A stretch of DNA of 64,000 nucleotides, from NCBI GenBank assembly GCA_914767715.1, contig OU612073.1:13022001-13086000 (forward strand). The letters are read 5' to 3'. The translations under genes were made by a program, and so were the position numbers. Of the stretch, positions 1 through 11,970 are shown piece after piece. How positions within the stretch are numbered: position 1 is the first letter of the stretch; every line of letters starts with the position of its first letter. This DNA is from Membranipora membranacea (taxonomy: Eukaryota > Bryozoa > Gymnolaemata > Cheilostomatida > Membraniporidae). The notes beneath the pieces are model-generated. The model was not told where the DNA came from, ran no database searches, and worked only from the letters and a program-made list of their open reading frames with translations.

Positions 1-54
1 GATTTAGTAGGCCTATATCTGATCAGCAGTCAAAGAATTGCCAATTCGAATATT

Positions 55-2363
55 ATGGCAGCTGCCAAAAGAAAAATATCAGAGCAAAATCGCCGATTCA
101 ATGACGATTGGACAGACGAGTTTTTGATGATTGGGAATGGTGGGAAGGGTATGATGTGCTTGGTCTGCAACGATGTCCTCAAAACGCTGAAGCGAGTGAA
201 TGCAAAGTCGCATTACGCATCAAAATATGCTGGTACATATGACCAGATGGCACCAGAGCTCAGGCGGGAGCGAGTTGCTGCCTTACTTCAACAACGAAGG
301 CGTCAGCAGACGATGATGAGGGGCCCAGTAGAGAGCAATGAAAAGGCTATGCTAGCCAGCTACAGAATCACTCGTTTGATGATGAAAAGAGGTAACAGCT
401 AGTTTAAATACTTAATGGATATATATATTTATTTCCGCCGTTCAAAGACCATGTTATCAGCATTGTAATTGTTTTTTTAATGCATAATTAGGGATGACTA
501 AATACTCAACCGATCAAAATTCTGCACAGATTGTTACTTAAAAGATGAAATAATATTTCATCTTTTTAATTTACACAATACGTACATACTACTACTTCAA
601 ATTCAAATTTTATCCAGGCAAACCATATATGGACGGAGAGCTTATCAAAGACTGTATCACTGTTGTTGGCAATACAATTCTTCCGAACGGAGAAGCAAAG
701 GATACGATGAAGTCAATTTCTCTTTATCGGAGATCTGTTACAAGAAGGGCCGAGGAGTTAAGCAGAAACCTACAAACTCAGCTGGCAGAAAAAATCAGGA
801 CATTTGTGTCTTTTTCTCTTGCATTAGACGAGTCCACTGACATCGTTGATACAGCTCAGTTAGCAATATTTATAAGAAGTGTTGACAGTACCCTTGCAGT
901 AACAGAACGGATGTTGTCACTCCAAAGCATGAAGGATACCACCACAGGGGCTGATATCCTCCGAGAGGTAAAACATGTGATTGAAGAACATCAGCTAGAT
1001 TTAACCAAACTAGTGTCCATAGCCACAGATGGAGCTCCAGCAATAAAAGGTACAAACTACATACTCACTTATACCTGCACTATACGTATATATGGCGATA
1101 GCATAGATAGCCAAATTATATTAGCCTATTAAAATATATTGATAATGTTAATAGGGAGGGTGGGAGAGTATATCCCTTTCTGATGTTAATAGTCATCATG
1201 TATTGTTTATCCTGACTCATGATAACAAGATACTTATTATATTACCATATTAATTTCCAAACATGTCAATTTTGATGCATAATTTTAAACTTATATATCA
1301 TGGAAAAAACCTTTATTTTACAGGAGTTAGAAATGGTTTCACTACACTGCTGCTGAATGAGATGCGAGAAAACGGGATATCCCCTTTGCCTCAGACGTTC
1401 CACTGCATCATTCATCAGGAAAATCTCTGTGCCAAAACCCTCGAGTTCCAGAATCTTATGAGTGTCATAAACAACATCGTCAAAGACATCAGACGTAAAG
1501 GGTTGAAACATCGGCAGTTCAGAAAGTTTCTGGAGGATATTGATTCAGAGTATGAGGATGTCCCATATCACGCAGAAGTACGTTGGCTATCAAGGGGCCG
1601 GATGATGAACAGAGTCTATGATCTCAAAGATGTGATAGCCGAGTTCTATAGAGCCCAGGGGTCCGATATAGAAGAATTCAACGATGAACAATTTATCAAC
1701 GATTTTGCATTTGCGGTAGACATTAGCTCACAGCTCAATTCCTTGAATACAGGACTCCAAGGAAACAGTAATGTCATTGCCGATCTTTACCATCATGTTG
1801 GCGGTTTCAGCGGTAAGCTTGGTATCTGGATGGACCAGTTTATGGACGGAGAGCTAGACAGCGATTCATTTCTTCATCTGTTTAGCAGAGAGGATATGAA
1901 TCTGAAGTTAGGCAGCTACTCCCAACTCTTAGGAAAACTCAGAGATGAGTTTGAGGCACGCTTTGCCGACTTTAAAAAGCACAGTGATGATCTCTGTATG
2001 TTCACCGCACCACTCTCTGTCAGCACTGTACCTACTAGGCTCAGCATTGAAGTCATGGATCTGAAACACGATCTCGTGTACTCCCCATTATTTACACCTG
2101 GGTCAGATATAGTGAAAGCATATCAATCTCTGCCGCTAAGATATTCGAGGCTAAGAGGTTTTGCTGCTAAATGGCTAGCCATGTTTGGTAGTACGTACAG
2201 GTGCGAGAAATTATCCTCGACAATGAAGTATGCTAAGAACAAGTTCAGGTCAAGGCTGACGGATGAACACCTAAGAGACATTCTCAACATATCCGATTCA
2301 GATATTGAGCCAGATTTTGATGCACTCATGAAAGATATGGACCAATTCCAAAAGTCCCATTGA
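55..2363 (+). CDS. hAT-type transposase-like gene, 3 exons (GTF2IRD2/FAM200/ZBED5 type)
   Basis: Exons 55-391, 618-1049 and 1324-2363 have GT-AG borders (introns 392-617 and 1050-1323). They total 1809 nt, so 603 codons including TGA stop 2361-2363 join with no frame break. Residues about 10-75 resemble the SPIN-DOC-like zinc finger of GTF2IRD2/FAM200 proteins. CLVC supplies two cysteines and SHYASKY the first histidine, but the usual second histidine is Tyr. The hAT RNase H-like core follows: LALDESTD (first acidic residue), IATDGAPAIKG (second, split by intron 2), then HCIIHQENLCAK and EVRWLSRGR, and an alpha-helical C-terminal half. Function by homology is transposition or, if domesticated, DNA/chromatin binding. 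Intact frame with introns suggests a recent or retained gene. The start is the first ATG available; exons upstream of the window cannot be excluded. Confidence 0.85.
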
Positions 2364-2404
2364 CTGAAACATGTGATATATGTAAATCTGTTCTAATCAG
2401 TACA

Positions 2405-2410
2405 AATAAA
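2405..2410 (+). terminator. Poly(A) signal of the hAT-like gene
   Basis: AATAAA lies 41 bases after the hAT-like stop codon, in AT-rich sequence. Confidence 0.5.
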
Positions 2411-3265
2411 CAGTACCAACTAAAACCTCATATTCCTTATTATTCCTATATAAAAATTGCGGCCTTTTTAGTTGAGCTTGGCCAAAATGCGGCCTTTTGC
2501 AAAAAAAGGTTGCCCACCCATGTTCATGTTTGCCGGCTGGGATATTTACGTTTATGTATTTTGTTTCAGTTTCACTTTACAAAATAGAAGTATCAACCTT
2601 CAATATCAATCAATCAATCAATAAGGATAAATGATAATTATATCAGTCAAACAATCACCATGCATTCCGCCCATACTCATAAATAGTGGACATACCGTCA
2701 CCCTCGACACACCCACATTTAAAATATGAGTAGAAAAGAGGGCGCTGCTGTGTTTATGGAGCCGGTATCAGAGAGAATTTTGCCAAAACCCCTACCAAAA
2801 GAATGAACCCCCAGTTCTCGACTCCTCAAACCAAAAGGACCAAAACTACCACCGATGAAAGACGTTTTGAAACGCAGAGAGATATATACCGACCGAAAAA
2901 AAACCGGAGAAATGCGTGAGATTTGAAGAGGGAATAGCTGGACAGGTTATCTTTGATCAAAGATTCAATCCTCCGGTCTAGCCATACCGGGGCCAGGCAT
3001 CTGGCTCAGGCTTGTATATAAAATTACTAAATTTATTATCATGAGCTCATCATACCATATTTTTACACATATTTTCAACAATATTTTAATAGGTTGATCC
3101 GTACTTCCTGCATAAACTGTTTGTGCTGATGCCAAGGAGAATATGGAGTTTGGATCTGAAGTTTCTGGGTTGCAAGTTTTTTAGAATTTTTTTAGAATAG
3201 GTCACCGATCGAGTTTATAATCTCTGCGATGCCTACACATGCAATTTTAAAGGCCACTTGCCAAC
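2411..3265. other. Non-coding; contains one copy of a dispersed block (2740-2930)
   Basis: A (CAAT)n-like run lies at about 2600-2622. At 2760-2930 a reading frame (about FAKTPTKRMN..TPQTKRTK) is shared with 44715-44800, where it reads FAKTSTKRMN..TPRIQK. It is probably part of the mosaic repeat family described at 43560-44840. The rest shows no gene. Confidence 0.4.
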
Positions 3266-3760
3266 TTGATGGACACAGATGCAGAGAAATTAATGAATTA
3301 ATTAATAAACTATGAGCAGGAAATCGTTAGTGTTTTGGGCCTAACCTGAATCGCGGAGAGGGGCTGAAGATGTGTGGCTGCCCTTTCCAATTCAGCCAAG
3401 GTATCCACCGGAATGTCATGTCTTAAGGGCTACAATCTGAGTACAGGAAGAAAAAGGATTTATACAAGCTTGTGAGGATGCTCTATGCTAGGGCACTTAA
3501 ATAACTGAACAACGTAGAAGTGGGATTTGCCTACCTGCAGGCCAAGGCGATACAGCTAGAGCATATTGATGGAGTTACCAGATTGATGGCCTATTTTGAA
3601 AAGTGTTGGATGGTTGGGAGAGCAGGATGGAAACCAGCCGATTGGTTCATATTTGGAGTCGAGATGAGAACCAACAACGATCTGGAGGGATACCACCACA
3701 AGCTGAATAGGAAACTACCTTTTATAGTAGAGTTGTCATTTTCTGATTATGGGAATGGCT
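3266..3760 (+). pseudogene. MULE transposase 3' fragment, copy 1
   Basis: Translated across frames, the segment gives CPFQFSQGIHRNVMS, then RKKKDLYKLVRMLYA, then GFAYLQAKAIQLEHIDG, WMVGRAGWKPADWF and RTNNDLEGYHHKLNRK. These are successive blocks of the C-terminal half of MULE/FLYWCH-associated transposases (GCxFHFxQ block to the RTNNxxEGxHxxLNR block). Stops and frameshifts separate them, so it is inactive. The same segment, better preserved, is at 49454-50102. The tail after residue about 60 of the last block (3720-3834) is unrelated to that copy. Confidence 0.7.
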
Positions 3761-4439
3761 CATTCGACTTATTTTATAGGCTAAACCTCGAGCGTGCGCA
3801 ATTACCCGTCACACTACACAACTTTAGGTGTTAAATTTGCAACAAGCTAGTCATTTACCTTCAATTAGTTTTGATGTCAGAATGAAGCAGTTTATAATTT
3901 CAGCCAGTGAGGATCTGCTGGTCACAGCGTTATTCCAATCACCAGTCCATCCTGCCATTAATGATCCGTGTCTAAACAAATTCAACAGTCACTCTATGTC
4001 ATGTTGGCGTGCTAACATGGACATTTCCATCACATTCCAGATAACACAGGGACCCAGCTTCTTATCAAATTTTTTGAAACTCAAGAGCTATTGAATGGTG
4101 TTCTGTTGATGGTTTTATGGCTGGATTGGTTCACTCTCTCTTTTATAATTTTTTTGCAGGAGTTAGTCCCAGCCTCAACGAGGTAAATTTTCAAAATCTC
4201 TTTTTGATTGGTTTGATTTGATTAGTTCGTGGTAGACGATATTTTATCGGTGCCATAACTAGAACAACTAGATACCAGAGCACTTTTTTACCAACTAGTA
4301 TTCGATCTTTAAATGAGTCACTTTATGCTGCTCCATACTTAATGAAAGCAACCGATAAAAAAACCTTATCTCATCTTTATTGCAGACAAATCCAAGGCCT
4401 TTTATTGCAGAGGATTGATAACAAAAGTGTTATAATAAT
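3761..4439. other. No recognisable gene
   Basis: AT-rich spacer between the MULE fragment and the integrase fragment. Short open frames (for example 3828-4094) carry no recognisable motif. Confidence 0.4.
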
Positions 4440-4471
4440 GTGGGTTCACAACTGACAGAAGTGCTAATATC

Positions 4472-4770
4472 TTGGTAACACTCCGGGACCAGACAAGAGC
4501 AAGAGTTTTGTTTGAGATGTTGATCAGTACAGTACAGGATGTGTTGACATGTCATGTGGCGAATGATCAACAGGACCGGGATCACTACCTTCAAGCTTGT
4601 TGTATTGCCCTGAACACTACGATTCACGCTTTGACCAACGAGAGCGCATACTGGATTCTTATGGGAAGGGATGCTAGGGGAAGTTATGCTGTAGAGTCAG
4701 CGTACTACAGATGAGATTGAAATTAGCATGGGACGAGGTGGCTCGCAATTAAACAGGAGCTCACTTCTGC
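4472..4770 (+). pseudogene. LTR-retrotransposon integrase C-terminal fragment, copy 1
   Basis: The frame reads DHYLQACCIALNTTIHALTN then ESAYWILMGRDARG and, after a shift, MRLKLAWDEVARN. This matches the end of Ty3/gypsy-type integrase cores (alanine/asparagine-rich helix, THxxTxxSPxxLxxGR-like block, then the linker helix). No protease, reverse transcriptase or LTR is nearby, so it is a relic. A second, more decayed copy is at 50510-50830, also just downstream of a MULE fragment. Copy 1 continues to about 5092 in an unrecognised lysine/glutamate-rich frame. Confidence 0.6.
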
Positions 4771-5199
4771 CCTCCTGGTTGCGCTCCCCAACTCGTAGAT
4801 ATATAAGACCTTTTGGAGGTTGTGGCAACCATCAAATGTGACACTGGAGAATGACAAATGGCCAACTGGTCATCCCAGGGCGAAGTTTATTGTACATAAT
4901 TATGAATTGGTGCATACTAGCACAGTAGAAGAAAGGAGTACAGTAGAAAGTGAACCAATTCCAGGACGGGAAGACAACCTACCCACACCAGCCTTTAAGA
5001 CATTAGCAGGACGGAAAGAGAAGTTTAAGAACTGGGTAGAGAGAAAAGATAAGGAGGAAAAGAGTTGTGCGGTCAACAGGGAAAGAAAATGATGTTAGTC
5101 ATTTATCTTGTGTAACCTGTTATATTTTGCATGATTAGACAGACATACAAAAATACAAAAAGAAATTCATGTTATTCATGGTTTCTTGGATTGTATCTG

Positions 5200-5860
5200 A
5201 TGTATGTTGCATACAGGTAGATGCTGTGACTATGTAATTGCTGCAAGCTTATCTCAAAAGAGGAAGAGAAAATTTTCATAGCAATAGATAATGACAGACA
5301 CAAATGGCAGGCGCCAAGAAAGCTCACCATAAGACAACAGAGTCATTGTGTATAAATGATGATCATTTTGAAGGTGCGGATATAGTCCAATTAAATCGGC
5401 TATTTATATAATGATACACACACCTAGGAAGATAGCTGGCTGTGGAAAGCTTCTCACTGTGACAGCTGCTATACAGAAAAAAAGAGCAGCAATCCTCAGA
5501 ACATTCAACCAACAGCTGATTATGCAGGTTGTTTTGAAATTGTTACCAAGATATAATTACACAGGTTATTATTTATCAAAAAGAAACCCGATTGATAAAA
5601 AAAATGGCTGCCAAGTTTCTAACTATGACAGCTGCTTTGAAAAGAGAGTAGCAGCAAACCCTTGAGATTCCAACCAACAAAGTCACACAGATATAAGACT
5701 CTAAAAATGCGCTGTCCGGTAAAAAGAGTTGTGGCAAGCTTTCGAAAAAAAACTGACAGCTGCTTTAAAAAATGGAGAGCAGCAACCTTCTGAGACTGTC
5801 ACCAACAACGTTACACAGGTAGCTAAACCGAGAAACCGAAAGCCCCTACTTAGGCTATTG
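5200..5860. repeat. Dispersed repeat 'S', copy 1
   Basis: Contains units sharing ATGACAGCTGCTTTGAAAAA and AGAGTAGCAGCAAA, followed by a GAGACTGTAACCAACA-type segment. Related copies lie at 43780-44640 and 50831-51370. Translated fragments (TAALKxVEQQPSETVTN-like in the better copies) suggest an old repetitive coding sequence, but no full frame survives. Confidence 0.65.
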
Positions 5861-6060
5861 GAGTGTTGATGCAGGAAAATTAATCGTAGTGATTAATTAA
5901 ATCATCATTTGTGTGTCTAATAGTGATTATTAGTCAGGTGTCCTTATAATGCTTTGCTCAGAAAAAGCAGCCGCAATTTACAGGAATGGAGTTCTCAAAC
6001 TAGCAATGGAAGCAAAATCACGCACAGAGATCTTTTGGGAAATATGATACATATTCAGTC

Positions 6061-6484
6061 TTAAACCACTGCTGACACAGCTGGGCTTTGCCCAGCATAG
6101 CCACCAGTCAAAAATTTCAATAGAGAGTTGTGGCATCAAAACATCTAGCCAGTAGCTTTGAATGGTGTTATATGAGCTCTCAAAATGTAAGGAGTATCTC
6201 CTTCCCCAGCCATCCACAATGAGTGATGACATAAATGTTGAGGTTGACCGATCAGGTGCCTTTAAAATCTAGTTGAGATCCAACATTTTTAATAGTGTTG
6301 GATCGCAGCTAGATTTTATAGGTCAATTGGTCAACCTCAACATATGTCATCACTAATGGTGGATGGCTGGGGAAGAAGATACTCAAAGCTTCTGGCTAGA
6401 TGTTTTGATGCCACAACTCTCTATTTAAGTTTTTGACTGGTAGGCTATGCTGGGCAAAGCCCAGCTGTGGCAGCAGTGGTTTAA
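6061..6484. mobile_element. Fold-back (long inverted repeat) element
   Basis: The left arm 6061-6284 and right arm 6297-6484 are inverted copies around a 12-base loop (6285-6296). Matching pieces include TTAAACCACTGCTG / CAGCAGTGGTTTAA, GCTGGGCTTTGCCCAGCATA / TATGCTGGGCAAAGCCCAGC, TGATGCCACAACTCTC against its complement, and GATCCAAC / GTTGGATC at the apex. The left arm carries about 34 extra bases (about 6166-6199). There is no coding capacity; open frames here are shadows of the palindrome. A MITE or fold-back transposon is the simplest reading. Confidence 0.85.
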
Positions 6485-7014
6485 AGATGGCAAAAAACCA
6501 TCTTTTGTCCAGGAACATTTGTTGTGCATCAATAAGCAGAGAAATGGGATACACTATACATCCACATTTTATTTGAAATCGATTTATTTAGATCGCGATG
6601 TTGCACCATTTGCTCATTGGTAGTGCAATTCTATATACACTGTATTAGGAAGTTGAATGAGCAGTCAATGATATATTAAATTACCTGACAAAACAACGCT
6701 GCAATACAGTCCTAGCTGTGACAACAAATAGTCATATATTATGAATTCCTTCAAGCAGGTGATGGTTCTATATTTTGGGGCCTATTGTATTATAATAATT
6801 TTGTTTATTTGCAATAAAATAAAAACTTAATCCAGAAAGGGAAATGCAGCACATTTCGTCTATCAGCTTATCACTCAGCTGCACATAGAATCTGGGGAGG
6901 TTACTATCAACCGTCAGCTCTTCAGTGAGGGAAAGGTGACAAGCTGGTCAGAAGGTCAACAAAAACAGTAAACGGTGAATTGTTTGAGCTTTGGGATGCA
7001 TACAGCAGACAAAC
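6485..7014. other. No recognisable gene
   Basis: AT-rich spacer with only short, motif-free frames on either strand. Confidence 0.4.
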
Positions 7015-8620
7015 AATAACAGCCCCCCTCGCCGGGGGCCATCGGGCAAAAGTCTGGGGGGACTAGTATCAACTCTGCTTAACAAGGCAGCTCGGGCTGT
7101 GAGACGATGACATTATAACAGCGGTGTCCATGATGGTAATTATTGCACATCAGAAATTCCTTTATCATATTCCTCATAGTCTTTTTACATGTCTAAGCAC
7201 TGTTTTTCATGATAGCTCACCTTATTAACCGATATATGTTTAGTCAATTGTGTTCTCAATTGAGCGTTATGTATCTATCAATACCTGAAAAGATTGTATT
7301 TACTTCTGGTATTCTAGGGCTTTTGAACAAACACCTTTGGTGAGGCAGTAAAGGTAGGGGTTTTATGTCAAGCACAACCTGACCCTTCTATCATAAATAA
7401 TAGTCACAATTATATATCACAAGTAGTGGCTGGATGAGCCAGCCCAATCAGGAAGGGAAGGGACTACATGATAATATAGATTTCCAGATCTTAGCAGTGC
7501 TGATTGAAGTAAGACACTTACTAGTGAATGTATTGTGTTTTTGGTCAAAAGAAGTGGCTACGTCTTGTAGTGCTTACTTACCTTCTAAAATGAAATATAT
7601 TCTCTATTCATGGTCTCTCCACAGGAAGGTTCATTAGCAGGAGGAAAGGAGAGGTATACACCCGAGGGTGCTGGGGGCTGGAACAACTGGAACAACTGGA
7701 ACAACATATATAACATTTTGATATATCAGTCCAGGTCATCAGATATAGTAGGGTAAAGTTCCAAGTTACATATCAGCCCACCAGACACCTGTGGCAAATT
7801 CAAAAGAAGAGAGGTTCGTAAAGAGTTGTGCTGTGCTGCTGTGCATCTTACGTTGATCTACACTCATCTGCGCGTCGGTGCTTGTGCGTCTGAGTAATAC
7901 ATCATAATACAGGTGCTGGGTGCTGGAATAAAGAGAAGAGCATAGCTCTTTCTTGAAATGCACCGACCAGGGCGCCAGTTGCACCTGATCTGAATGCATC
8001 CACGGTGACCACAGATGTCAGACTGGTAGGGAGGCTGTTCCATAACACTACGGTGTCTGGCACATCATAATGATCTCTGAAAGGCCAATGTTCTGCAGTG
8101 GAGCTGAGTAAGCTTCTCTGGATGGACAGCAGATGGTTGTAGTACCAGTCGTATGTCGATATGGTGGTTCATTATCTTGTATAGCAGTACAACTTTGCAT
8201 ATCTTTCCTCTGGCCTGTAGGCTCTCCCACCCGAGCTGATATTTCATGGCTGATACACTGCTCTATTGGGAATAGTTACTACAGGTGAAGCGAGCTGCCC
8301 GATTTTGGATGGATTCTAGTTATTTTATCTGGTTTTGATGATGGGGTCCCAGATGGAACTGCAGTACTCTACCTGTGGGTGTATGAGTGTTTTATAGCTA
8401 AGCGCTTTGAGGTTTTGTGGGCAGTCTGAGACAAGTAGAGTAGCGTAGCAGTCTGAGTAAGTGACAAGTCCTGTGTACATAAACTGTAAACAAAAATTAA
8501 TAAAAGAGGATATGTTTCACCATTGACAATGAGTTTTGTGTTGGCATTTTAAAAATATACACTTACAGTTCGACTGATTGCTCTTAGCTGAGATGTAAAC
8601 AGTTTGGAAATTCGATGACT
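7015..8620. repeat. Mosaic repeat 'L', copy 1 (interrupted by a LINE tail)
   Basis: Blocks match 51985-52615 in the same order: the CTCGCCGGGGGCC..CAAAAGTCTGGGGG block (about 7025), the ATGAAATATATTCTCTATTC block (about 7590), the CAGGTCATCAGATATAGTAG block (about 7732) and a block starting at ACAAGTCCTGTGTACAT (about 8463-8620). Copy 2 lacks most of 7835-8450, where copy 1 holds antisense LINE sequence. A GAGGTATACACCCGAGGG tail at about 7650 is shared with 24866. Confidence 0.7.
7960..8445 (-). pseudogene. LINE reverse transcriptase C-terminal fragment, antisense, decayed
   Basis: The minus strand gives YKTLIHPQVEYCSSIWDPII, then LGWESLQARGKICKVVLLYK, then blocks around the VVLWNSLPTSL-like end. 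This is the typical tail after the palm domain in CR1/L2/Rex-like non-LTR retrotransposon proteins. Several stops and shifts break it. It sits inside repeat L, and most of it is missing from the second copy of L. Confidence 0.65.
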
Positions 8621-8879
8621 AGCGATGAGAAATGTTCAATGTCACATTTTTATTTATGTTAAGAATATAGCTGGAAATCCTGGCCTTATCAGAGAACAAA
8701 GTTACTGATGTAATGTCTCTTCCGGACCTTCCTAGAAAACTCAAGAGCCTCTCTATCAGAGCCTGTGGGTTACAGCTGGATGACCTCTCTTGGTAAAGAT
8801 AAATTCGCCCTAGTGTAACAACCTGGTAAGACAACCTGGTAGGACAAAAACAATACCTACCTAAAGAGCGCATGCACCT
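8621..8879. other. Target-side spacer before the LINE
   Basis: No gene is seen. The sequence left of about 8640 is shared with 52616, after which the two copies diverge because of the LINE at 8880-11970. Confidence 0.35.
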
Positions 8880-9060
8880 TGGGTCTTGTGTTCATCTACC
8901 ACCATCCCGGTACCCTGCTGCCTTGCAGCTGTCCCCCTACAAGATAAAGACTAAGGGAGCAAACCCTGAAAGAAAACCAAGGAAATTGCGGTGTCCTAAA
9001 GGGCGAGGATAAACAAACCTATCCTTCGGCCAACTGCTACAGCAGACAGAGTGACCCAGC

Positions 9061-10113
9061 ATGTCTCGGCCTGACTTGCTGCTGGTACTCACTCTGACCT
9101 GCCGAGCGAGTGAAATTATGGTTGAAAGAAATGAAATGGAATCCGGCTCGGACGTCGCCCGGAACACCAAGGTCCGCGCTGTACCGCTCCCACTCCGGCG
9201 GCCAGTGAAAAGTCAAATAGGATGTAAGAAACTGACAATTGCTGAATGGAACGTGCGAACACTCCCAGACCGAAACAGATCATCAAGACCAGAGCGCCAA
9301 ACTGCAATGGTGGCCAAGGAGCTGGAGAAATACAATATCGATATAGCTGCAATTTGTGAGACTAGACTAGCAGGGTATGACAGTATGGTAGACCAAGGTT
9401 ACACCTTCTTCTGGAGTGGCAAGGGAAAAGCTGAGCGCAGAGAAGCAGGAGTTGGCTTTGCAATAAAGAACTCAATTGCAGGTCAACTGGAGCAAGACCC
9501 GGAACCCATCAACGACCGGCTGATGTCCATGCGACTCCCGCTGAAGGGTACCACATAATATGTCACTATTTTGAGCGTGTATGCCCCTACAATGACAAAT
9601 CCAGAGAAAACCAAAGAGGAGTTTTATAGTGACTTGAGACAAGCTCTAAACAAAGTTCCGAAAGATGACAGATTCATAATAGCTGGAGGCATGAACGCGA
9701 GAGTAGGATGCGAGGCCGACAAATGGCCTGGCGTTATTGGTCCACACGGAAATGGGAAATGCAACACCAATGGAGAACTTCTACTATCACTGTGCTCCGA
9801 GTTCAACCTCGTCATTACTAACACCATCTTCCGGCATAAAGAACATCATAAAAACACATGGCTGCATCCACGCTGCAAACATTGGCACTTGTTGGATTAC
9901 ATAATTACAAGAAAGAAAGATCTGAGTGAAGTACATGATACACGGGTGATGAAAGGGGCAGACTACTCTACTGATCACCTCATGTTGAGATCGAAGCTAG
10001 CTTTCTTACTCAGGAGACACCGTCCAAAAACCGGCCCTGCACCACCAACAAAGATCAACACAGTGAGAAACCGCAACAATAAAGTAAAGGAACCTGGAAG
10101 GTTCATGGAATGA
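9061..10113 (+). pseudogene. LINE apurinic-like endonuclease domain, broken
   Basis: One reading frame apart from an in-frame TAA (9556-9558) between PLKGTT and YVTILSVYAPT. Endonuclease motifs in order: LTIAEWNVRTL (Asn), AAICETRLAG (Glu), ILSVYAPT, IIAGGMNARVG, YSTDHLM. The usual GDxN aspartate is Gly here (AGGMNAR), so the domain would be inactive even without the stop. It normally nicks target DNA to prime reverse transcription. The frame ends at TGA 10111-10113, just before a shift toward the reverse transcriptase. Confidence 0.8.
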
Positions 10114-10426
10114 ACTCAAGAACATAGCACACCAGACAGCTCTTGCAGTACTAGAGAAACCGAAAAGGAAACACCAGGACTGGTTCGACGACAGTGACCC
10201 AGGAATGACTAAGCTGATAGAGGAAAGAAACAAAGCAAAGAATCAGTTGCAGCAATACACAAGAAAGTTAAAATCTGATTGGTGGGAGTCGAAAGCTCAA
10301 GAGCTTCAGCTATCAGCTGACGTAAATGATATGAAGAGACCGAGAAGGTGACCGAGTACTGCAGGATAAAGCCGAGATTTTGGACCGATTTGCAGATCAC
10401 TTTGACCATCTCTTGAACCAGAGAGA

Positions 10427-11916
10427 TTGGACAAAACATACTGGATCAGGTACAGCAAAGCCCCAGGTAGGTGTGGGATTCCAGCAGAAATCTGGAAACA
10501 CGGTGGCCCAACCATCCAGCAGAAGCTCTTTGAACTCATACTCTTGATATGGAAAAAAGGGGAAGTCCCCCAGGACTGGAAAGATGCCAGTATAGTTCCC
10601 CTGTTCAAGAAAGGTAGTAGAGTGGACTGTGGTAACTACAGAGGTATATCTCTACTCTCGATAGCCGGCAAAATCTTAGCTAGAATCTTGCTAAACAGGC
10701 TAAATAGCCTGCTGACAACTCAGGTTCTACTGGGGACCCAGTGTGGATTCCGTAGTGGACGAAGTTCAATGGATAGGACATTTTCGCCAAGTCCATGAGA
10801 AATGCCTAGAGCAGAACATGCCGCTCTATACTGTGTTCATCGACTTCAGCAAGGCTTTTGATACTGTGTCTAGAGAGGGGCTCTGGCAAGAACTCCGGAA
10901 GTTTGGGTGCTATAGAGATTCATAAACCTGACTGCATCTCTCAACGATGGAATGCAAGCCCATGTATCATACGGAAATGGTCAGTCAAAAGACTTTGTCC
11001 CCAACTCTGTTTTCACTCTACCTCGCGGCTATGCTGGAAGTGGCTTTTAGGAGCACTGAGGAGGGAGTGCATATACAGACGTGACACAACGCAGATCTGT
11101 TTAATGTGTCACACTTCAATGCCAAGACCAAAACTGAGCGTATACTTGTACAGGAAATGCTCTTTGCTGACAACAGCGCCACCGTTGCTCACACTGCTGA
11201 GGAGATTCAAGCGTTAGTAGACCGGTTTGAAGGTGCAGCTAGAAGCTTCAGTCTTACGATAAACATCAAGAAAAATGAGTGCCTTTACCAACCAAGCAAG
11301 CTAGTGGTGCCATCGCCATCTTGTTCAGTGTAAGAACTTCGTCTATCGAGGAAACACCATCTCTGAATCAGCCAAACTCGACAAAGAACTGAAGTATCGG
11401 ATGGGTAAAGCCAGTGCTGCCTTTGGTAGACTACGAGAGAGGCTATGGAATAACTACCATGTATCTATCAAAGTCAAGTGCAAGGTATACAGAGTCGTTG
11501 TCCTGTCAGCCCTACTGTATGGTGCGGAGACCTGGACAATATATCAGTTCCAAGTAAAGAAGCTGCATGCTTTTATGATGAGGCATCTGAGACAAATAAT
11601 GAGTGTTTCATGGCGAGACAGGATAACAAACGTTGAGATTTTAAAGAGAGCCGGACTGCCATCCATGGCTGATATGCTTATCACAAAAAGTCTGAGATGA
11701 TCTGGGCACGTCCACAGAATGGGACGCGAGCGCCTACCGAAACAGCTCCTCTACTTGCAGCTGAAGATGGGACAGCAAAATCAGGGTAGACCAAGACTCC
11801 AATTTAAAGATGTGACTAAGAGAAACATGAAGCGGAGAAACTTCAAAGCGCATGACTGGCAGTCCAAAGCGCTGGATCGTCAATCATGGGGGACAGTCAT
11901 TCAACCGAAAACATAG
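10427..11916 (+). pseudogene. LINE reverse transcriptase and C-terminal region, frameshifted
   Basis: Pieces in different frames: KAPGRCGIPAEIWKHGG and DWKDASIVPLFKKGSRVDCG..YRGISLL (10427-10798), TVFIDFSKAFDTVSREGLW (10743-10925), MLFADNSATVAHTAEEI (11106-11333), then YRVVVLSALLYGAETWT and the distal GRPRLQFKD block (11401-11916). The palm catalytic box reads FADN instead of FADD. At least three frameshifts and a TGA at about 11698 separate the pieces. Confidence 0.8.
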
Positions 11917-11970
11917 AACAGTCATCGTTGTCAACCGACGGACTGCAAATGATGATGATGATGATGAGAA

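Larger units (their letters stand above)
8880..11970 (+). mobile_element. Non-LTR retrotransposon (APE-type LINE), nearly full length, inactive
   Basis: A GC-richer leader (about 8880-9060) precedes endonuclease and reverse transcriptase reading frames on the plus strand. The element ends in a (GAT)n run at about 11948-11968. The paralogous segment near 52616-52695 lacks it and looks like a pre-insertion site. The C-terminal block (YGAETWT, then HLRQIMSVSWRDRITN and GHVHRM..RLPKQLLY) is of the kind common in invertebrate RTE/Nimb-type LINEs; the clade is not certain. The 5' border is approximate. Confidence 0.8.

Noticed and set aside
2590-2625. CAATCAATCAAT run as a CRISPR or satellite candidate
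   Set aside because: It is a short simple repeat; similar runs end LINE fragments elsewhere, and CRISPR arrays are not expected in a eukaryote.
5978-6232. 84-codon minus-strand open frame
   Set aside because: It lies in the left arm of the fold-back palindrome and shows no protein similarity.
9116-10608. Several minus-strand open frames across the LINE
   Set aside because: They are antisense shadows of the endonuclease and reverse transcriptase frames.
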